Positions 7,444 through 16,793 of a stretch of 64,000 nucleotides of DNA are shown one piece after another (position 1 is the first letter of the stretch; the number at the start of each line of letters is the position of its first letter). The position numbers and the translations under genes are program-made. The notes beneath the pieces are model-generated. The model had not been told where the DNA came from. It saw nothing but the letters and a program-made list of their open reading frames with translations, and did not search any database. The DNA lies in assembly GCA_963695375.1 (NCBI GenBank), contig OY968767.1, positions 1,302,001-1,366,000 of the forward strand, read 5' to 3'. The stretch is from JACCVL01 sp963695375. Lineage in GTDB: Bacteria > Actinomycetota > Actinomycetes > Propionibacteriales > Nocardioidaceae.

Positions 7444-8368
7444 TGGCACCCCACTTGCCGGGAAGGTGGCCCTGGTCGCGGGCGCCACCCGTGGCGCCGG
7501 TCGCGCGATCGCCGTCGAGCTCGCACGGTCAGGCGCCTACGTGTACGCAACCGGACGCAGCAGTCGCACGGAGGGGCGGTCCGAGATCGACCGGCCGGAG
7601 ACGATTGAGGAGACCGGTGACCTGATCACCGGGACCGGCGGTGAGGGTGCCGCGCTCGTCATCGACCATGAGGATCAGCGGGCGGTCGCCGATCTGGTGG
7701 AACGCATCGAGGCCGACCACGGCAGGTTGGACGTGCTGATCAACGACATCTTCGGCGGTGACCGCTACGCACAGTTCGACAGGCCACTGTGGGAGCACGA
7801 TCTGTCCGGCGGGTTGCGGATGCTGCGGATGGGCGTCGACACCCACCTCGTGACCGCAGCGACCGCGCTCCCATTGATGCTTCGCAGCGGTGGACTCGGA
7901 TTGTTGGTGGAGATGACCGACGGGACCTCGGAGTTCAATGCCCGCTACCGCCACGGGGTCGGGTTCTACTACGACCTGGTCAAGGCAAGTGTGGACCGGA
8001 TCGTCGCGAGCCTGACCGCAGAACTGAAGGACCACACCGTCACCGCGCTCGGCGTCACCCCGGGCTGGCTGCGCTCGGAGAACATGCTCGAGGGGTTCGG
8101 CGTGAGCGAGGACAACTGGCGCGAGGCCTGCAGAGACACCCCAGGGTTCGCAATCTCGGAATCACCCACCTACGTCGCGCGAGGCATCGCGGCTCTGGTC
8201 GGCGACGAGCACGCCTCGAGGTTCGCCGGCCGCGTCCTCACCTCCCGGCAGCTGGCCGATACCTACGACGTCACCGACAACGACGGCTCCCGCCCCGACT
8301 GCTGGGGCTACATCGACGCCCACGGAATCGAGGAGCAGAGCGGACAGGGCGTCGAGCTGTTCCGCTGA
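7436..8368 (+). CDS. Short-chain dehydrogenase/reductase
   Basis: 310 residues, longer than the usual 250 because of an insert after the cofactor loop and a C-terminal extension. The nucleotide-binding motif GATRGAG is at 16-22 and the catalytic Y178-x3-K182 sits in YYDLVK. The ATG at 7436 is preferred to a longer in-frame start because homology begins there. NADP(H)-dependent oxidation or reduction of an unknown substrate is expected. Being cotranscribed with a TetR regulator suggests an inducible detoxification or degradation enzyme. Confidence 0.85.
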   Translation: MTDGTPLAGKVALVAGATRGAGRAIAVELARSGAYVYATGRSSRTEGRSEIDRPETIEETGDLITGTGGEGAALVIDHEDQRAVADLVERIEADHGRLDVLINDIFGGDRYAQFDRPLWEHDLSGGLRMLRMGVDTHLVTAATALPLMLRSGGLGLLVEMTDGTSEFNARYRHGVGFYYDLVKASVDRIVASLTAELKDHTVTALGVTPGWLRSENMLEGFGVSEDNWREACRDTPGFAISESPTYVARGIAALVGDEHASRFAGRVLTSRQLADTYDVTDNDGSRPDCWGYIDAHGIEEQSGQGVELFR

Positions 8369-8381
8369 CGGATGCAGCGAT

Positions 8382-8876
8382 TCAGCGGTAGTTGGTGAAC
8401 TGCACCGCGAAGTCGTAGTCCTGCGCCTTGACCAGCGCGATGACCTCCTGCAGGTCGTCGCGCTTCTTGCCCGAGACCCGCAACTCGTCACCCTGCACCT
8501 GCACCTTGACGCCCTTGGGACCCTCGTCGCGGATCAGCTTGCCGATCTTCTTGGCCTGCTCCTGGCTGATGCCCTGGTTCAGCGACACCGCCACCTTGAC
8601 CTCCCGACCGGACTGCCGGGGGTCGCCCTCGTCGAGCGTCTTGAGCGAGATGCCCCGTTTGATGAGCTTCTGCTTGAAGACGTCGAGCACCGCCAGGGCA
8701 CGGTCCTCGGCGTTGGCGGCGATCTCGACCGCGAGCTCGCCCTGCCACTCGATCGACGCGCCGGTGTTCTTGAAGTCGAAGCGCTGGGCGATCTCACGCT
8801 GGGTCTGGTTCAGCGCGTTGTCGACCTCCTGGCGGTCGACCTTGCTCACGATGTCGAAGCTGGCTTCAGCGGCCAC
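8382..8876 (-). CDS. YajQ family nucleotide-binding protein
   Basis: 164 residues, the normal size of the YajQ/UPF0234 family, with the conserved ends ASFDIVSKVDRQEV and YDFAVQFTNYR. Family members have two ferredoxin-like domains and bind nucleotides; in Xanthomonas a relative binds cyclic di-GMP. The role in actinobacteria is not established. It is convergent with the SDR gene (13-base gap) and divergent from tRNA-Tyr. Confidence 0.9.
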   Translation of the reverse strand: MAAEASFDIVSKVDRQEVDNALNQTQREIAQRFDFKNTGASIEWQGELAVEIAANAEDRALAVLDVFKQKLIKRGISLKTLDEGDPRQSGREVKVAVSLNQGISQEQAKKIGKLIRDEGPKGVKVQVQGDELRVSGKKRDDLQEVIALVKAQDYDFAVQFTNYR

Positions 8877-8961
8877 GCTGTCCTCCCTCAGGTAGCGCCC
8901 CGCGGCGACGGAGCGACCTCACGGCTGCGCTATTGTGCTCCCCGCCGATCCTCCGGCACCC

Positions 8962-9043
8962 GGCAGGTTGCCCGAGCGGCCAAAGGGAGCTGACTGTAAA
9001 TCAGCCGGCACAGCCTTCGCAGGTTCGAATCCTGCACCTGCCA
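8962..9043 (+). tRNA. tRNA-Tyr (GTA)
   Basis: The acceptor stem GGCAGGT pairs with ACCTGCC, the anticodon loop CTGTAAA gives GTA, the T arm reads GCAGGTTCGAATCCTGC, and a long class II variable arm is present, as expected for bacterial tRNA-Tyr. CCA is not encoded. Confidence 0.95.
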
Positions 9044-9045
9044 CC

Positions 9046-9073
9046 CGAAGGGCCCGACGCCGCGGGCCCTTCG
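9046..9073 (+). terminator. Rho-independent-type terminator after tRNA-Tyr
   Basis: CGAAGGGCCCG (9046-9056), a 6-base loop and CGGGCCCTTCG (9063-9073) form a perfect 11-bp stem starting two bases after the tRNA. A short TCGTCTC follows rather than a T-tract, as is common in high-GC actinobacteria. Confidence 0.75.
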
Positions 9074-9107
9074 TCGTCTCCGGGGCCTGCGGTGCCGGCC
9101 GCGGGAT

Positions 9108-9136
9108 TTCATCGGCGTCGCGGCGCTGTGTATCCT
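9108..9136 (+). promoter_or_regulatory. Possible promoter for tRNA-Thr
   Basis: TTCATC (9108-9113), 17 bases, TATCCT (9131-9136), ending 12 bases before the tRNA. Both hexamers are partial matches to consensus. Confidence 0.4.
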
Positions 9137-9148
9137 CTGAGGTCGCTT

Positions 9149-9221
9149 GCCCCAATAGCTCAGTCGGCAGAGCGTCTCCATGGTAAGGAGAAGGTCTACG
9201 GTTCGATTCCGTATTGGGGCT
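9149..9221 (+). tRNA. tRNA-Thr (GGT)
   Basis: A 73-base cloverleaf with acceptor GCCCCAA/TTGGGGC. The anticodon stem TCTCC/GGAGA encloses ATGGTAA, giving anticodon GGT. The T arm contains GGTTCGATTCC. It lies just before tRNA-Met and rpmG, the usual actinobacterial order. Confidence 0.95.
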
Positions 9222-9293
9222 CTGGGTGCTGTCCATCCGAGGTGAGCGCCGTGGTCGACGTCGCGGTGTCCGTCCCGGAGGTTCGCGCCCGGT

Positions 9294-9367
9294 GGCGGGG
9301 TAGCTCAGGTGGTCAGAGCACACGGCTCATAATCGTGGTGTCGCGGGTTCGAGTCCCGCCCCCGCTA
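9294..9367 (+). tRNA. tRNA-Met (CAT), elongator type
   Basis: A 74-base cloverleaf with acceptor GGCGGGG/CCCCGCT (one G-U pair at the end), anticodon loop CTCATAA (CAT), and T arm GCGGGTTCGAGTCCCGC. The paired first acceptor position argues for elongator rather than initiator tRNA. Confidence 0.93.
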
Positions 9368-9413
9368 CGCACGTCCGACCGGCACGTTCCCTCCGCACGA
9401 AGAAGGCAGCACC

Positions 9414-9581
9414 GTGGCCAAGAGCACCGACGTCCGCCCGAAGATCACGATGGCCTGCACCGAGTGCAAGGAGCGCAACTACATCACCAAGAAGAACCGG
9501 CGCAACGACCCGGACCGCCTCGAGCTGGCCAAGTACTGCCCGCGGTGCAAGAAGCACACCGCGCACCGCGAGACCCGCTGA
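9414..9581 (+). CDS. rpmG: 50S ribosomal protein L33, zinc-binding form
   Basis: 55 residues starting at GTG 9414 (MAKSTDVRPK), downstream of GAAGG. It keeps the two zinc pairs C15-x2-C18 and C42-x2-C45, so it is the C+ form; a cysteine-free paralogue may be used under zinc starvation but is not in this window. L33 sits near the E-site of the 50S subunit. Placement between tRNA-Met and the MaoC pair is conserved with Mycobacterium. Confidence 0.95.
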   Translation: MAKSTDVRPKITMACTECKERNYITKKNRRNDPDRLELAKYCPRCKKHTAHRETR

Positions 9582-9598
9582 CCCCGGGGCTGCACCTC

Positions 9599-10063
9599 GT
9601 GCCCGTCGTCTCGACGCTCGCCGGTCGCACCTTCGCGCCGACCCGTCCGCACGACGTCAGCCGGGCGGAGGTCTCCCGCTTCGCCGCCGCCATCGGTGAG
9701 GACGACCCCGTCCACCACGACCTGGAGGTCGCCCGGCAGCGGGGGCACCGGGATCTGCCGGCCCCGCCGACGTTCGCCATCGTCGTCGCCTTCGAGGCGA
9801 TCGGCGCCCTGCTCTCCGACCCCGCCGTCGGCGTCCGGCTGCGCGACGTCGTGCACTCGGCGCAGCGCTTCGTCGCCGGCCGGCCGGTCTACGCCGGCGA
9901 CGAGCTGACTGCGACGCTGACGGTGGAGTCGGTGCGCACCGCCGCCGGCACCGACCTGGTCGCCACCCGCAGCGAGGTGACGACCGTCGCGGGGGAGCAC
10001 GTGTGCACGGCCTACGCCACGCTCGCGCACCGGGCCCCGACGTCCGACCAGGAGCCGGCGTGA
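9599..10063 (+). CDS. MaoC-like dehydratase, HadA/FAS1-DH type
   Basis: 154 residues of a single hot-dog domain of the FAS1_DH_region/HadA type, containing EDDPVHHDLEVAR and a later VVHSAQRF strand. In Mycobacterium the gene at this place, hadA, is the substrate-binding partner of HadB in the FAS-II (3R)-hydroxyacyl-ACP dehydratase. This GTG start is 17 bases after rpmG; its stop overlaps the next start as GTGA, so the two subunits are coupled. Fatty-acid dehydratase role is inferred; the organism need not make mycolates. Confidence 0.82.
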   Translation: MPVVSTLAGRTFAPTRPHDVSRAEVSRFAAAIGEDDPVHHDLEVARQRGHRDLPAPPTFAIVVAFEAIGALLSDPAVGVRLRDVVHSAQRFVAGRPVYAGDELTATLTVESVRTAAGTDLVATRSEVTTVAGEHVCTAYATLAHRAPTSDQEPA

Positions 10064-10498
10064 GCGACGTCTGGACCGACGGGGCCGAGCTTCCGGCACG
10101 GCGCTATCGCGTGACCCGCGCCGACCTGGTCGCCTATGCGGGCGCCAGCGGCGACCAGAACCCGATCCACTGGTCGGACCGGGTCGCCACCGCGGTCGGG
10201 CTGCCCGGCGTCGTGGCGCACGGGATGTACACGATGGCCCTCGGTGGCCGGGCGCTGGTCTCCTGGGCGGACGACCCCGCCCGGGTGGTCGAGTACGGCG
10301 TCCGGTTCACCCGCCCGGTGGTGGTGCCCGACGACGACGACGGGGTGGACATCGAGGTGCGCGGAGTCGTCGGCGCGCGCGACGGCGACCTGGTGCGGGT
10401 CGCGCTCACCGTCAGCTGCGGTGAGACCGCCGTGCTCGGCCAGGCCCGCGCGGTGATCCGGGTCTCGTCGGTGCCGTCCGGCCCGTCCGCCCGCCGCG

Positions 10499-10506
<8 letters not shown>
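10060..10506 (+). CDS. MaoC-like dehydratase, HadB type (catalytic subunit)
   Basis: 148 residues. The hydratase-2 motif with catalytic Asp and His is clear: YAGASGDQNPIHWSD at about residues 24-38. It should form a heterodimer with the upstream HadA-like protein and dehydrate (3R)-hydroxyacyl thioesters, or hydrate enoyl thioesters. No HadC-like third subunit follows; murB begins instead, overlapping by 8 bases. Confidence 0.85.
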
Positions 10507-11535
<1,029 letters not shown>

Positions 11536-11539
<4 letters not shown>

Positions 11540-12576
11540 GCCGGGCAGGCCAGCCAGTCGTCGATGCCGGCCAGCAGCTCGCGACGCAGCTCGTCCGGTG
11601 CCAGCGAGCCGGTCACCGACATCCGGGCGAGCGTGGCGAGGGTCCGGTCGTCGAGCCGGTGGGCGGCCCGGACCACCGCGTACTGCCCGGCCAGGCGGGA
11701 CCCGAACAGCAGCGGGTCGTCGGCGCCGAGGGCGACCGGTACACCGCTTGCCAGCAGGTCCGGCAGCGGCACCTCCTCGATGGTGTCGTAGACGCCGAGC
11801 GCGACGTTGGACACCGGACACACCTCCAGCGTCACGCCGGCGTCGACCACTCGGCGGAGCACGTCCGGGTCCTCGACGCTGCGGACGCCGTGGCCCAGCC
11901 GATGCGGCCGCAGCGTGGCGAGGGTGCCGGCGACACTGTCGGGCCCGCGCAGCTCGCCCGCGTGCGGCAGGCTGGCGAGCCCGGCCCGGCGGGCGATCGC
12001 GAAGGCGGGAGCGAAGTCGTCGGTGCGGCCCCGACGCTCGTCGTTCGACAGGCCGAAGCCGACGACCCCCCTGCCGGCGTACTGCGCGGCGAGCCTGGCG
12101 AGCGTCCGGGCGTCCATCGGGTGCCGGGTGCGGTTCGCGGCGATGACGACGGCCAGCGGCAGCCCGGTCGCCGACCGGGCGGCGCGGACCGCGTCCAGCA
12201 CCAGCTCGGTGAAGGCGGTGAGGCCCCCGAAGCGGGCCGCGTAGCCGGAGGGGTCGACCTGGATCTCGGTCCACCCGCAGCCGTCGGCGACGTCGTCCTC
12301 GGCCGCCTCCCGGACCAGCCGGTACACGTCGTCCGGCGTGCGGAGCACGGACCGGGCGACGTCGTAGAGCCGCTGGAACCGGAACCAGCCCTTCTCGTCG
12401 GCGGCCGACAGCACCGGCGGCCAGTCCGCACGCAGCGCCGCCGGCAGCCGGACGCCGTCGCGGTCGGCGAGCTCCACCAGCGTCGCGTGCCGCATCGACC
12501 CGGTGAAGTGCAGGTGCAGGTGCGCCTTGGGCAGGCGGCGCAGCGGTCGCGGCCGGCCCGCAGGTTCCCCGCTCAC
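11536..12576 (-). CDS. add: Adenosine deaminase
   Basis: 346 residues from GTG 12576. The zinc ligands are visible as HLH in KAHLHLHFTGS near residue 20 and DD in ALGADDPLLFG near the end; the active-site HAGE is in SLPHAGELRG. It deaminates adenosine to inosine in purine salvage. A longer in-frame ATG at 12720 lies inside aspC and is rejected. The gene is downstream of aspC on the same strand with a 25-base gap, so the two are probably cotranscribed. Confidence 0.88.
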
Positions 12577-12601
12577 CCGGATCGGGCCGGCGGCCGGCCG
12601 C

Positions 12602-13867
12602 TCAGCCGGAGCTCCGGCGGGTTCCGAACAGTCGCTGCAGCCGGGTGACGCCTTCGACCAGGTCGTCGTCGCCGAGCGCATAGGACAGCCGCAGGTATCC
12701 CGGGGACCCGAACGCCTCACCGGGGACGACCGCCACCTCCGCCTCGTCCAGGGCGAGCTCGGCGAGGGCGGTCGACGTCTGCGGCGTGCCGCCCCCGAAC
12801 TCCCGGCCGAGCAACCCCTTGACGCTGGGGTAGGCGTAGAAGGCGCCCCGCGGAGTCGGGCAGACCACCCCGTCGATCGCGCTCAGCAGCTGCACGATCG
12901 TCCGTCGTCGGCGGTCGAAGGCGGTCCGCATCTCGCTCACCGCGTCGAGCCCCCCGCTCAGGGCGGCGACCGCCGCCCGCTGGGCGACGTTGGAGACGTT
13001 GGACGTGGCGTGCGACTGCAGGTTGGTCGCGGCCTTGACCACGTCCGGCGGCCCGGCCAGCCAGCCGACCCGCCAACCGGTCATCGCGTAGGTCTTCGCC
13101 ACCCCGTTGACGACCACGCACCGGTCGGTGAGCTCGGGCACGGCGACTGGCAGCGACACCGCTTCGGCGCCGTCGTAGACGAGGTGCTCGTAGATCTCGT
13201 CGGTGAGCACCCACAGGTCGTTGTCCGCGGCCCACCGGCCGATCGCCCGCACCTGGTCCGGCGGGTACACCGCGCCGGTCGGGTTGGACGGCGAGCAGAA
13301 CAGCAGCACCTTCGTCCGTGGCGTCCGGGCAGCCTCGAGCTGAGCGACCGTCACCAGGTAGTCCTGGGTCTCGTCGGCGAGCACCTCGACGGGAACCCCC
13401 CCGGCCAGCCGGATCGACTCGGGATAGGTCGTCCAGTACGGCGCCGGCAGCACGACCTCGTCGCCCGGGTCCAGCAGGGTCGCGAACGCCTCGTAGACCG
13501 CTTGCTTGCCGCCATTGGTGACCAGCACCTGGTCGGGAGTGAGCGCGAGACCGGAGTCGCGCGCGGTCTTGTCCACGATCGCCCGCTTCAGGTCGGGCAG
13601 TCCGCCCGCGGGGGTGTAGCGGTGGTTGGCTGGATCGCGGCAGGCCTCGACCGCGGCGGCCACGATCGGCGTCGGTGTCGGGAAGTCCGGCTCGCCGGCG
13701 CCGAAGCCGATCACCGGCCGGCCGGCCGCTTTCAGTGCCTTGGCCTTGGCGTCGACCGCGAGGGTCGCCGACTCGGCGATCCCGCCGATGCGCGCCGAGA
13801 CCCGGGAGACGGCGGGGGGCCGCGGCGGGGAGGTCGGCTCGGGGCGGGTGGTGGTCGGTTCGGCCAT
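12602..13867 (-). CDS. aspC: Aspartate aminotransferase (class I/II PLP enzyme)
   Basis: 421 residues from ATG 13867 (MAEPTTTRPE). The PLP-binding lysine lies in VAKTYAMTGWRVGW, and the fold-type I landmarks GAGEPDFPTP, NGGKQAVYE and CSPSNPTGAVY are all present. The MTGWR form and size match the actinobacterial Igamma aspartate aminotransferases. The first 25 residues are Pro/Thr-rich and not conserved. Divergent from tRNA-Trp across 167 bases. Confidence 0.9.
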   Translation of the reverse strand: MAEPTTTRPEPTSPPRPPAVSRVSARIGGIAESATLAVDAKAKALKAAGRPVIGFGAGEPDFPTPTPIVAAAVEACRDPANHRYTPAGGLPDLKRAIVDKTARDSGLALTPDQVLVTNGGKQAVYEAFATLLDPGDEVVLPAPYWTTYPESIRLAGGVPVEVLADETQDYLVTVAQLEAARTPRTKVLLFCSPSNPTGAVYPPDQVRAIGRWAADNDLWVLTDEIYEHLVYDGAEAVSLPVAVPELTDRCVVVNGVAKTYAMTGWRVGWLAGPPDVVKAATNLQSHATSNVSNVAQRAAVAALSGGLDAVSEMRTAFDRRRRTIVQLLSAIDGVVCPTPRGAFYAYPSVKGLLGREFGGGTPQTSTALAELALDEAEVAVVPGEAFGSPGYLRLSYALGDDDLVEGVTRLQRLFGTRRSSG

Positions 13868-13927
13868 CGGCCCATCGTGGCACCCCGGGGCCGGCCGGGT
13901 CACGAGCACCGTCGGCCGGGCACGCGG

Positions 13928-13958
13928 TTCGACGCCGCGCGGAGGCTCCGCGTACACT
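13928..13958 (+). promoter_or_regulatory. Probable promoter for tRNA-Trp and secE-nusG
   Basis: TTCGAC (13928-13933), 19 bases, TACACT (13953-13958). The -10 is strong; the spacing is long but similar to that of the infA and rpsJ candidates in this window. Confidence 0.5.
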
Positions 13959-14034
13959 TCGGTGTTTGGTGGATTCGACACCCTTGTTCGGCATGCCCGC
14001 GGCCGGGTCGCCGGGCGGGGGAGGTCCGCCGCTC

Positions 14035-14107
14035 AGGGCACTAGCTCAACTGGCAGAGCATCGGTCTCCAAAACCGAAGGTTGGGGGTTCGAGTCCCTCG
14101 TGCCCTG
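14035..14107 (+). tRNA. tRNA-Trp (CCA)
   Basis: A 73-base cloverleaf with acceptor AGGGCAC/GTGCCCT, anticodon loop CTCCAAA (CCA), and T arm GGGGTTCGAGTCCC. Its place directly before secE is conserved in actinobacteria. Confidence 0.95.
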
Positions 14108-14110
14108 CGA

Positions 14111-14128
14111 GGCCCGGAGCACCGGGCC
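14111..14128 (+). terminator. Hairpin after tRNA-Trp
   Basis: GGCCCGG (14111-14117), AGCA, CCGGGCC (14122-14128) form a 7-bp GC hairpin with no T-tract. It may terminate weakly or define the 3' end for tRNA processing while letting transcription continue into secE. Confidence 0.45.
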
Positions 14129-14172
14129 GCCGACGACCGTGACCCGACCGACGAACGAAGCAGGTGGACACC

Positions 14173-14406
14173 GTGAGCGACACCCGCTCGACGACCCCGG
14201 TGAGCAGGGGCCGCGACCGCGGTCGGACCTCTCCCGGACTGTTCGTCCGACAGGTGGTCGCCGAGCTGCGCAAGGTCGTCTGGCCGACGCAGCAGCAGGT
14301 GGTGACGTACTTCTTCGTCGTGCTGGTGTTCGTGCTGGTGATGATGGCCTATGTCTCCGGCCTGGACTTCGGCTTCGGCAAGACCATGTTCGCAATCTTC
14401 GCCTGA
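14173..14406 (+). CDS. secE: Preprotein translocase subunit SecE
   Basis: 77 residues. The GTG at 14173 is chosen because AGGTGG (14162-14167) lies five bases upstream; a GTG at 14164 overlaps that site. The conserved amphipathic segment VRQVVAELRKVVWPT precedes one transmembrane helix (about residues 44-65), the single-helix form usual in actinobacteria. SecE clamps SecY in the membrane. Confidence 0.95.
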   Translation: MSDTRSTTPVSRGRDRGRTSPGLFVRQVVAELRKVVWPTQQQVVTYFFVVLVFVLVMMAYVSGLDFGFGKTMFAIFA

Positions 14407-14440
14407 CGGCGGAGTGCACCCAGACCCGACAGGTAGACGA

Positions 14441-15328
14441 GTGAAGGTGGCGGAGACACAGGTGTCCGAGCAGTCCCCCGAGACGCACGAGCCCGACCCG
14501 CTCCTCGAGCGCGCCGCCGAGCAGTCCGTCGACGACTCCGAGAGTGAGGCGGTCCTCACCGAGGTCCAGACCGGGCTGGACGCAGCCGCGGACGACCTCG
14601 AGCGGGCGGCCGAGGACGAGGCGGTCGCCACTGAGACGACCGACGAGGACGTGCACGCGGCGGCGGAGGCGGAGGCCGCAGCGACCGCTGACGTGGCGGT
14701 CGACGAGCCACCCGCGGATCCGCTGGCGGAGTTCCGCGAGACGTTGTGGTCCCAGCCGGGCGACTGGTACGTCGTGCACACGTACTCCGGGATGGAGAAC
14801 CGGGTCAAGGCGAACGTCGAGAGCCGGATCGGCTCGCTGAACATGGAGGACTTCATCCACGAGGTGCAGGTGCCGGTGGAGGAGGTCGCGGAGATCAAGA
14901 ACGGTCAGCGCCGGATGGTCAAGCGCACCGTGCTGCCGGGCTACGTGCTGGTCCGGATGGATCTCACCGACGAGTCGTGGGCGGCGGTCCGGCACACCCC
15001 GTCGGTCACCGGATTCGTCGGGCACAGCCATCAGCCGGTGCCGCTCAGCCTGGAAGAGGTCGAGGCGATGCTCGCGCCGGCGATCGAGGCCGAGGCGGCC
15101 GCGGTCGGCGAGCAGGGCTCGCCGGACCAGCCCAAGAAGGCGCCCAAGATCGAGTTCGCCGACTTCGCCACCGGCGATTCGGTCATGGTCGTCGACGGCC
15201 CGTTCGCCACGCTGCATGCCACCATCACGGAGATGAACGTGGACGCGCAGCGGGTCAAGGCGCTCGTCGAGATCTTCGGCCGGGAGACGCCGGTCGAGCT
15301 CAGCTTCGCCCAGATCCAGCGGGTCTGA
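14441..15328 (+). CDS. nusG: Transcription elongation/antitermination factor NusG
   Basis: 295 residues, against about 180 in E. coli. The first 95 or so residues are Glu/Asp/Ala-rich and probably disordered, an extension common in actinobacterial NusG. The NGN domain begins at WYVVHTYSGMENRVK and the C-terminal KOW domain contains FATGDSVMVVDGPFA. GTG 14441 is chosen seven bases after AGG; GTG 14447 or 14462 are alternatives. It binds RNA polymerase and links it to Rho or the ribosome. Confidence 0.93.
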   Translation: MKVAETQVSEQSPETHEPDPLLERAAEQSVDDSESEAVLTEVQTGLDAAADDLERAAEDEAVATETTDEDVHAAAEAEAAATADVAVDEPPADPLAEFRETLWSQPGDWYVVHTYSGMENRVKANVESRIGSLNMEDFIHEVQVPVEEVAEIKNGQRRMVKRTVLPGYVLVRMDLTDESWAAVRHTPSVTGFVGHSHQPVPLSLEEVEAMLAPAIEAEAAAVGEQGSPDQPKKAPKIEFADFATGDSVMVVDGPFATLHATITEMNVDAQRVKALVEIFGRETPVELSFAQIQRV

Positions 15329-15345
15329 CAGCCCGCCATCCTCGC

Positions 15346-15362
15346 GCCCGAGCAGCTCGGGC
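15346..15362 (+). promoter_or_regulatory. Hairpin in the rplK leader
   Basis: GCCCGAG (15346-15352), CAG, CTCGGGC (15356-15362), 30 bases before rplK. It could be a weak terminator after nusG or part of the control region of the L11-L1 genes, which L1 represses in E. coli; the sequence does not decide. Confidence 0.4.
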
Positions 15363-15392
15363 ACGACCGCACGCACCATCAAAGGACAGGAC

Positions 15393-15824
15393 ATGCCCCC
15401 GAAGAAGAAGGTCGCCGCACTCGTCAAGGTGCAGCTCCAGGCCGGTCAGGCCACCCCGGCCCCGCCGGTCGGCACCGCGCTGGGCCCGCACGGCGTCAAC
15501 ATCATGGAGTTCTGCAAGGCCTACAACGCCGCCACCGAAGCGATGCGCGGCAATGTCATCCCGGTCGAGATCACGATCTTCGAGGACCGGTCGTTCACCT
15601 TCGTCACGAAGACGCCGCCGGCGGCGGAGCTGATCAAGAAGGCGGCCGGCCTGGCCAAGGGCTCAGCGGTGCCGCAGAAGGACAAGGTCGGCCGGCTGAG
15701 CCGCGACCAGGTGCGTGAGATCGCCACCACCAAGCTGCCGGACCTGAACGCCAACGACGTCGACGCCGCGATGAAGATCGTCGAGGGGACGGCGCGCTCG
15801 ATGGGGGTCACCATCGACGGCTGA
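15393..15824 (+). CDS. rplK: 50S ribosomal protein L11
   Basis: 143 residues, full length. It has the N-terminal VQLQAGQATPAPPVGTALGP loop and the NIMEFCKAYN segment that binds the GTPase-associated region of 23S rRNA; thiostrepton acts at this site. AAAGGA lies before the ATG. First gene of the L11-L1 pair. Confidence 0.97.
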   Translation: MPPKKKVAALVKVQLQAGQATPAPPVGTALGPHGVNIMEFCKAYNAATEAMRGNVIPVEITIFEDRSFTFVTKTPPAAELIKKAAGLAKGSAVPQKDKVGRLSRDQVREIATTKLPDLNANDVDAAMKIVEGTARSMGVTIDG

Positions 15825-15922
15825 GCCTCCGGCTCGGCTCCCGCCCCGACGACTGCGTCCGGGCGCACACCGTGGCAGGGCCCGCTGGCGCCCGCAGACC
15901 ACACTCTGGGAAGGAACCAGAC

Positions 15923-16639
15923 ATGCAGCACAGCAAGAAGTACACCGAGGCCGCGAGCCGGATCGACAAGGATGCGATCTACTCGCCGCACCGGGCGGTC
16001 AGCCTGGCCAAGCAGTCCGCAACCACGTCGTTCGACTCCACCGTCGACGTCGCCATGCGGCTCGGCGTCGACCCCCGCAAGGCGGACCAGATGGTTCGCG
16101 GCACGGTCAACCTGCCGCACGGCACGGGCAAGACGGCGCGGGTGCTCGTGTTCGCCACCGCGGACAAGGCGGAGGCCGCCCGTGAGGCCGGTGCCGACCA
16201 CGTCGGTGCCGACGACCTGGTGGAGAAGGTCGCCGGTGGCTGGCTGGACTTCGACGCCGTGGTGGCCACGCCGGACATGATGGGCAAGGTCGGCCGGCTG
16301 GGCCGGGTGCTGGGCCCCCGCGGGCTGATGCCCAACCCCAAGACCGGCACGGTGACCCCCGACGTCGCGAAGGCGGTGGGTGACATCAAGGGCGGCAAGA
16401 TCGAGTTCCGGGTGGACCGGCACGCCAACCTGCACTTCATCATCGGCAAGTGCTCGTTCACCGAGGAGCAGCTGGCGGAGAACTACGCCGCCGCGCTGGA
16501 GGAGGTGCTGCGGCTCAAGCCGGCCAGCTCGAAGGGCCGGTACCTGCGCCGGATCACGATGTCCACGACGATGGGCCCCGGCATCCCGGTCGACCCGAGT
16601 CGGACCAGGGACGTCGCGGCGGCGGACGAGACCAGCTGA
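15923..16639 (+). CDS. rplA: 50S ribosomal protein L1
   Basis: 238 residues from ATG 15923 (MQHSKKYTEA), preceded by GGAAGGA. The rRNA-binding core VLGPRGLMPNPKTGTVT is present. L1 forms the mobile stalk at the E-site and in many bacteria represses its own operon by binding mRNA. A longer in-frame start at 15872 has no ribosome-binding site and is rejected. Confidence 0.96.
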   Translation: MQHSKKYTEAASRIDKDAIYSPHRAVSLAKQSATTSFDSTVDVAMRLGVDPRKADQMVRGTVNLPHGTGKTARVLVFATADKAEAAREAGADHVGADDLVEKVAGGWLDFDAVVATPDMMGKVGRLGRVLGPRGLMPNPKTGTVTPDVAKAVGDIKGGKIEFRVDRHANLHFIIGKCSFTEEQLAENYAAALEEVLRLKPASSKGRYLRRITMSTTMGPGIPVDPSRTRDVAAADETS

Positions 16640-16651
16640 CCCGTCCCCGAT

Positions 16652-16681
16652 TTGGCCGCGACGTCGCGGGTGCCGTACGCT
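16652..16681 (+). promoter_or_regulatory. Probable promoter for rplJL
   Basis: TTGGCC (16652-16657), 18 bases, TACGCT (16676-16681). Predicted transcription starts at about 16688, exactly where the L10-type leader begins. Confidence 0.6.
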
Positions 16682-16687
16682 CGGCCG

Positions 16688-16775
16688 AGCCGAAGACCGC
16701 CGGTTGTCGGGCCCTCCGGGTGCCCGGCCGAAGGTCCCGCGTCAGCGGGCGACCCGCGCAGGTGGAACGAGCCAG
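16688..16775 (+). ncRNA. L10-type ribosomal protein leader
   Basis: The region before rplJ contains the conserved L10-leader blocks CCGAAGACCGCCGG near the 5' end and GACCCGCGCAGGTGGAACGA near the 3' end, with GC stems between. In this RNA family the L10-(L7/L12)4 complex binds and represses rplJL expression. Match is by recognised blocks, not by a covariance search. Confidence 0.7.
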
Positions 16776-16793
16776 TCGCAGTCCGCTGTGACC

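Noticed and set aside
4652..8876. Genomic island or mobile element carrying the accessory genes
   Set aside because: No integrase, transposase, tRNA-linked direct repeats or clear change in codon use; only the short promoter region near 6550 is AT-rich.
9149..9367. Array of more tRNA genes between tRNA-Thr, tRNA-Met and rpmG
   Set aside because: The gaps are 72 and 46 bases and hold no further cloverleaf.
12577..12720. N-terminal extension of adenosine deaminase to 12720
   Set aside because: It would overlap aspC by over 100 bases and is read from aspC coding sequence in another frame.
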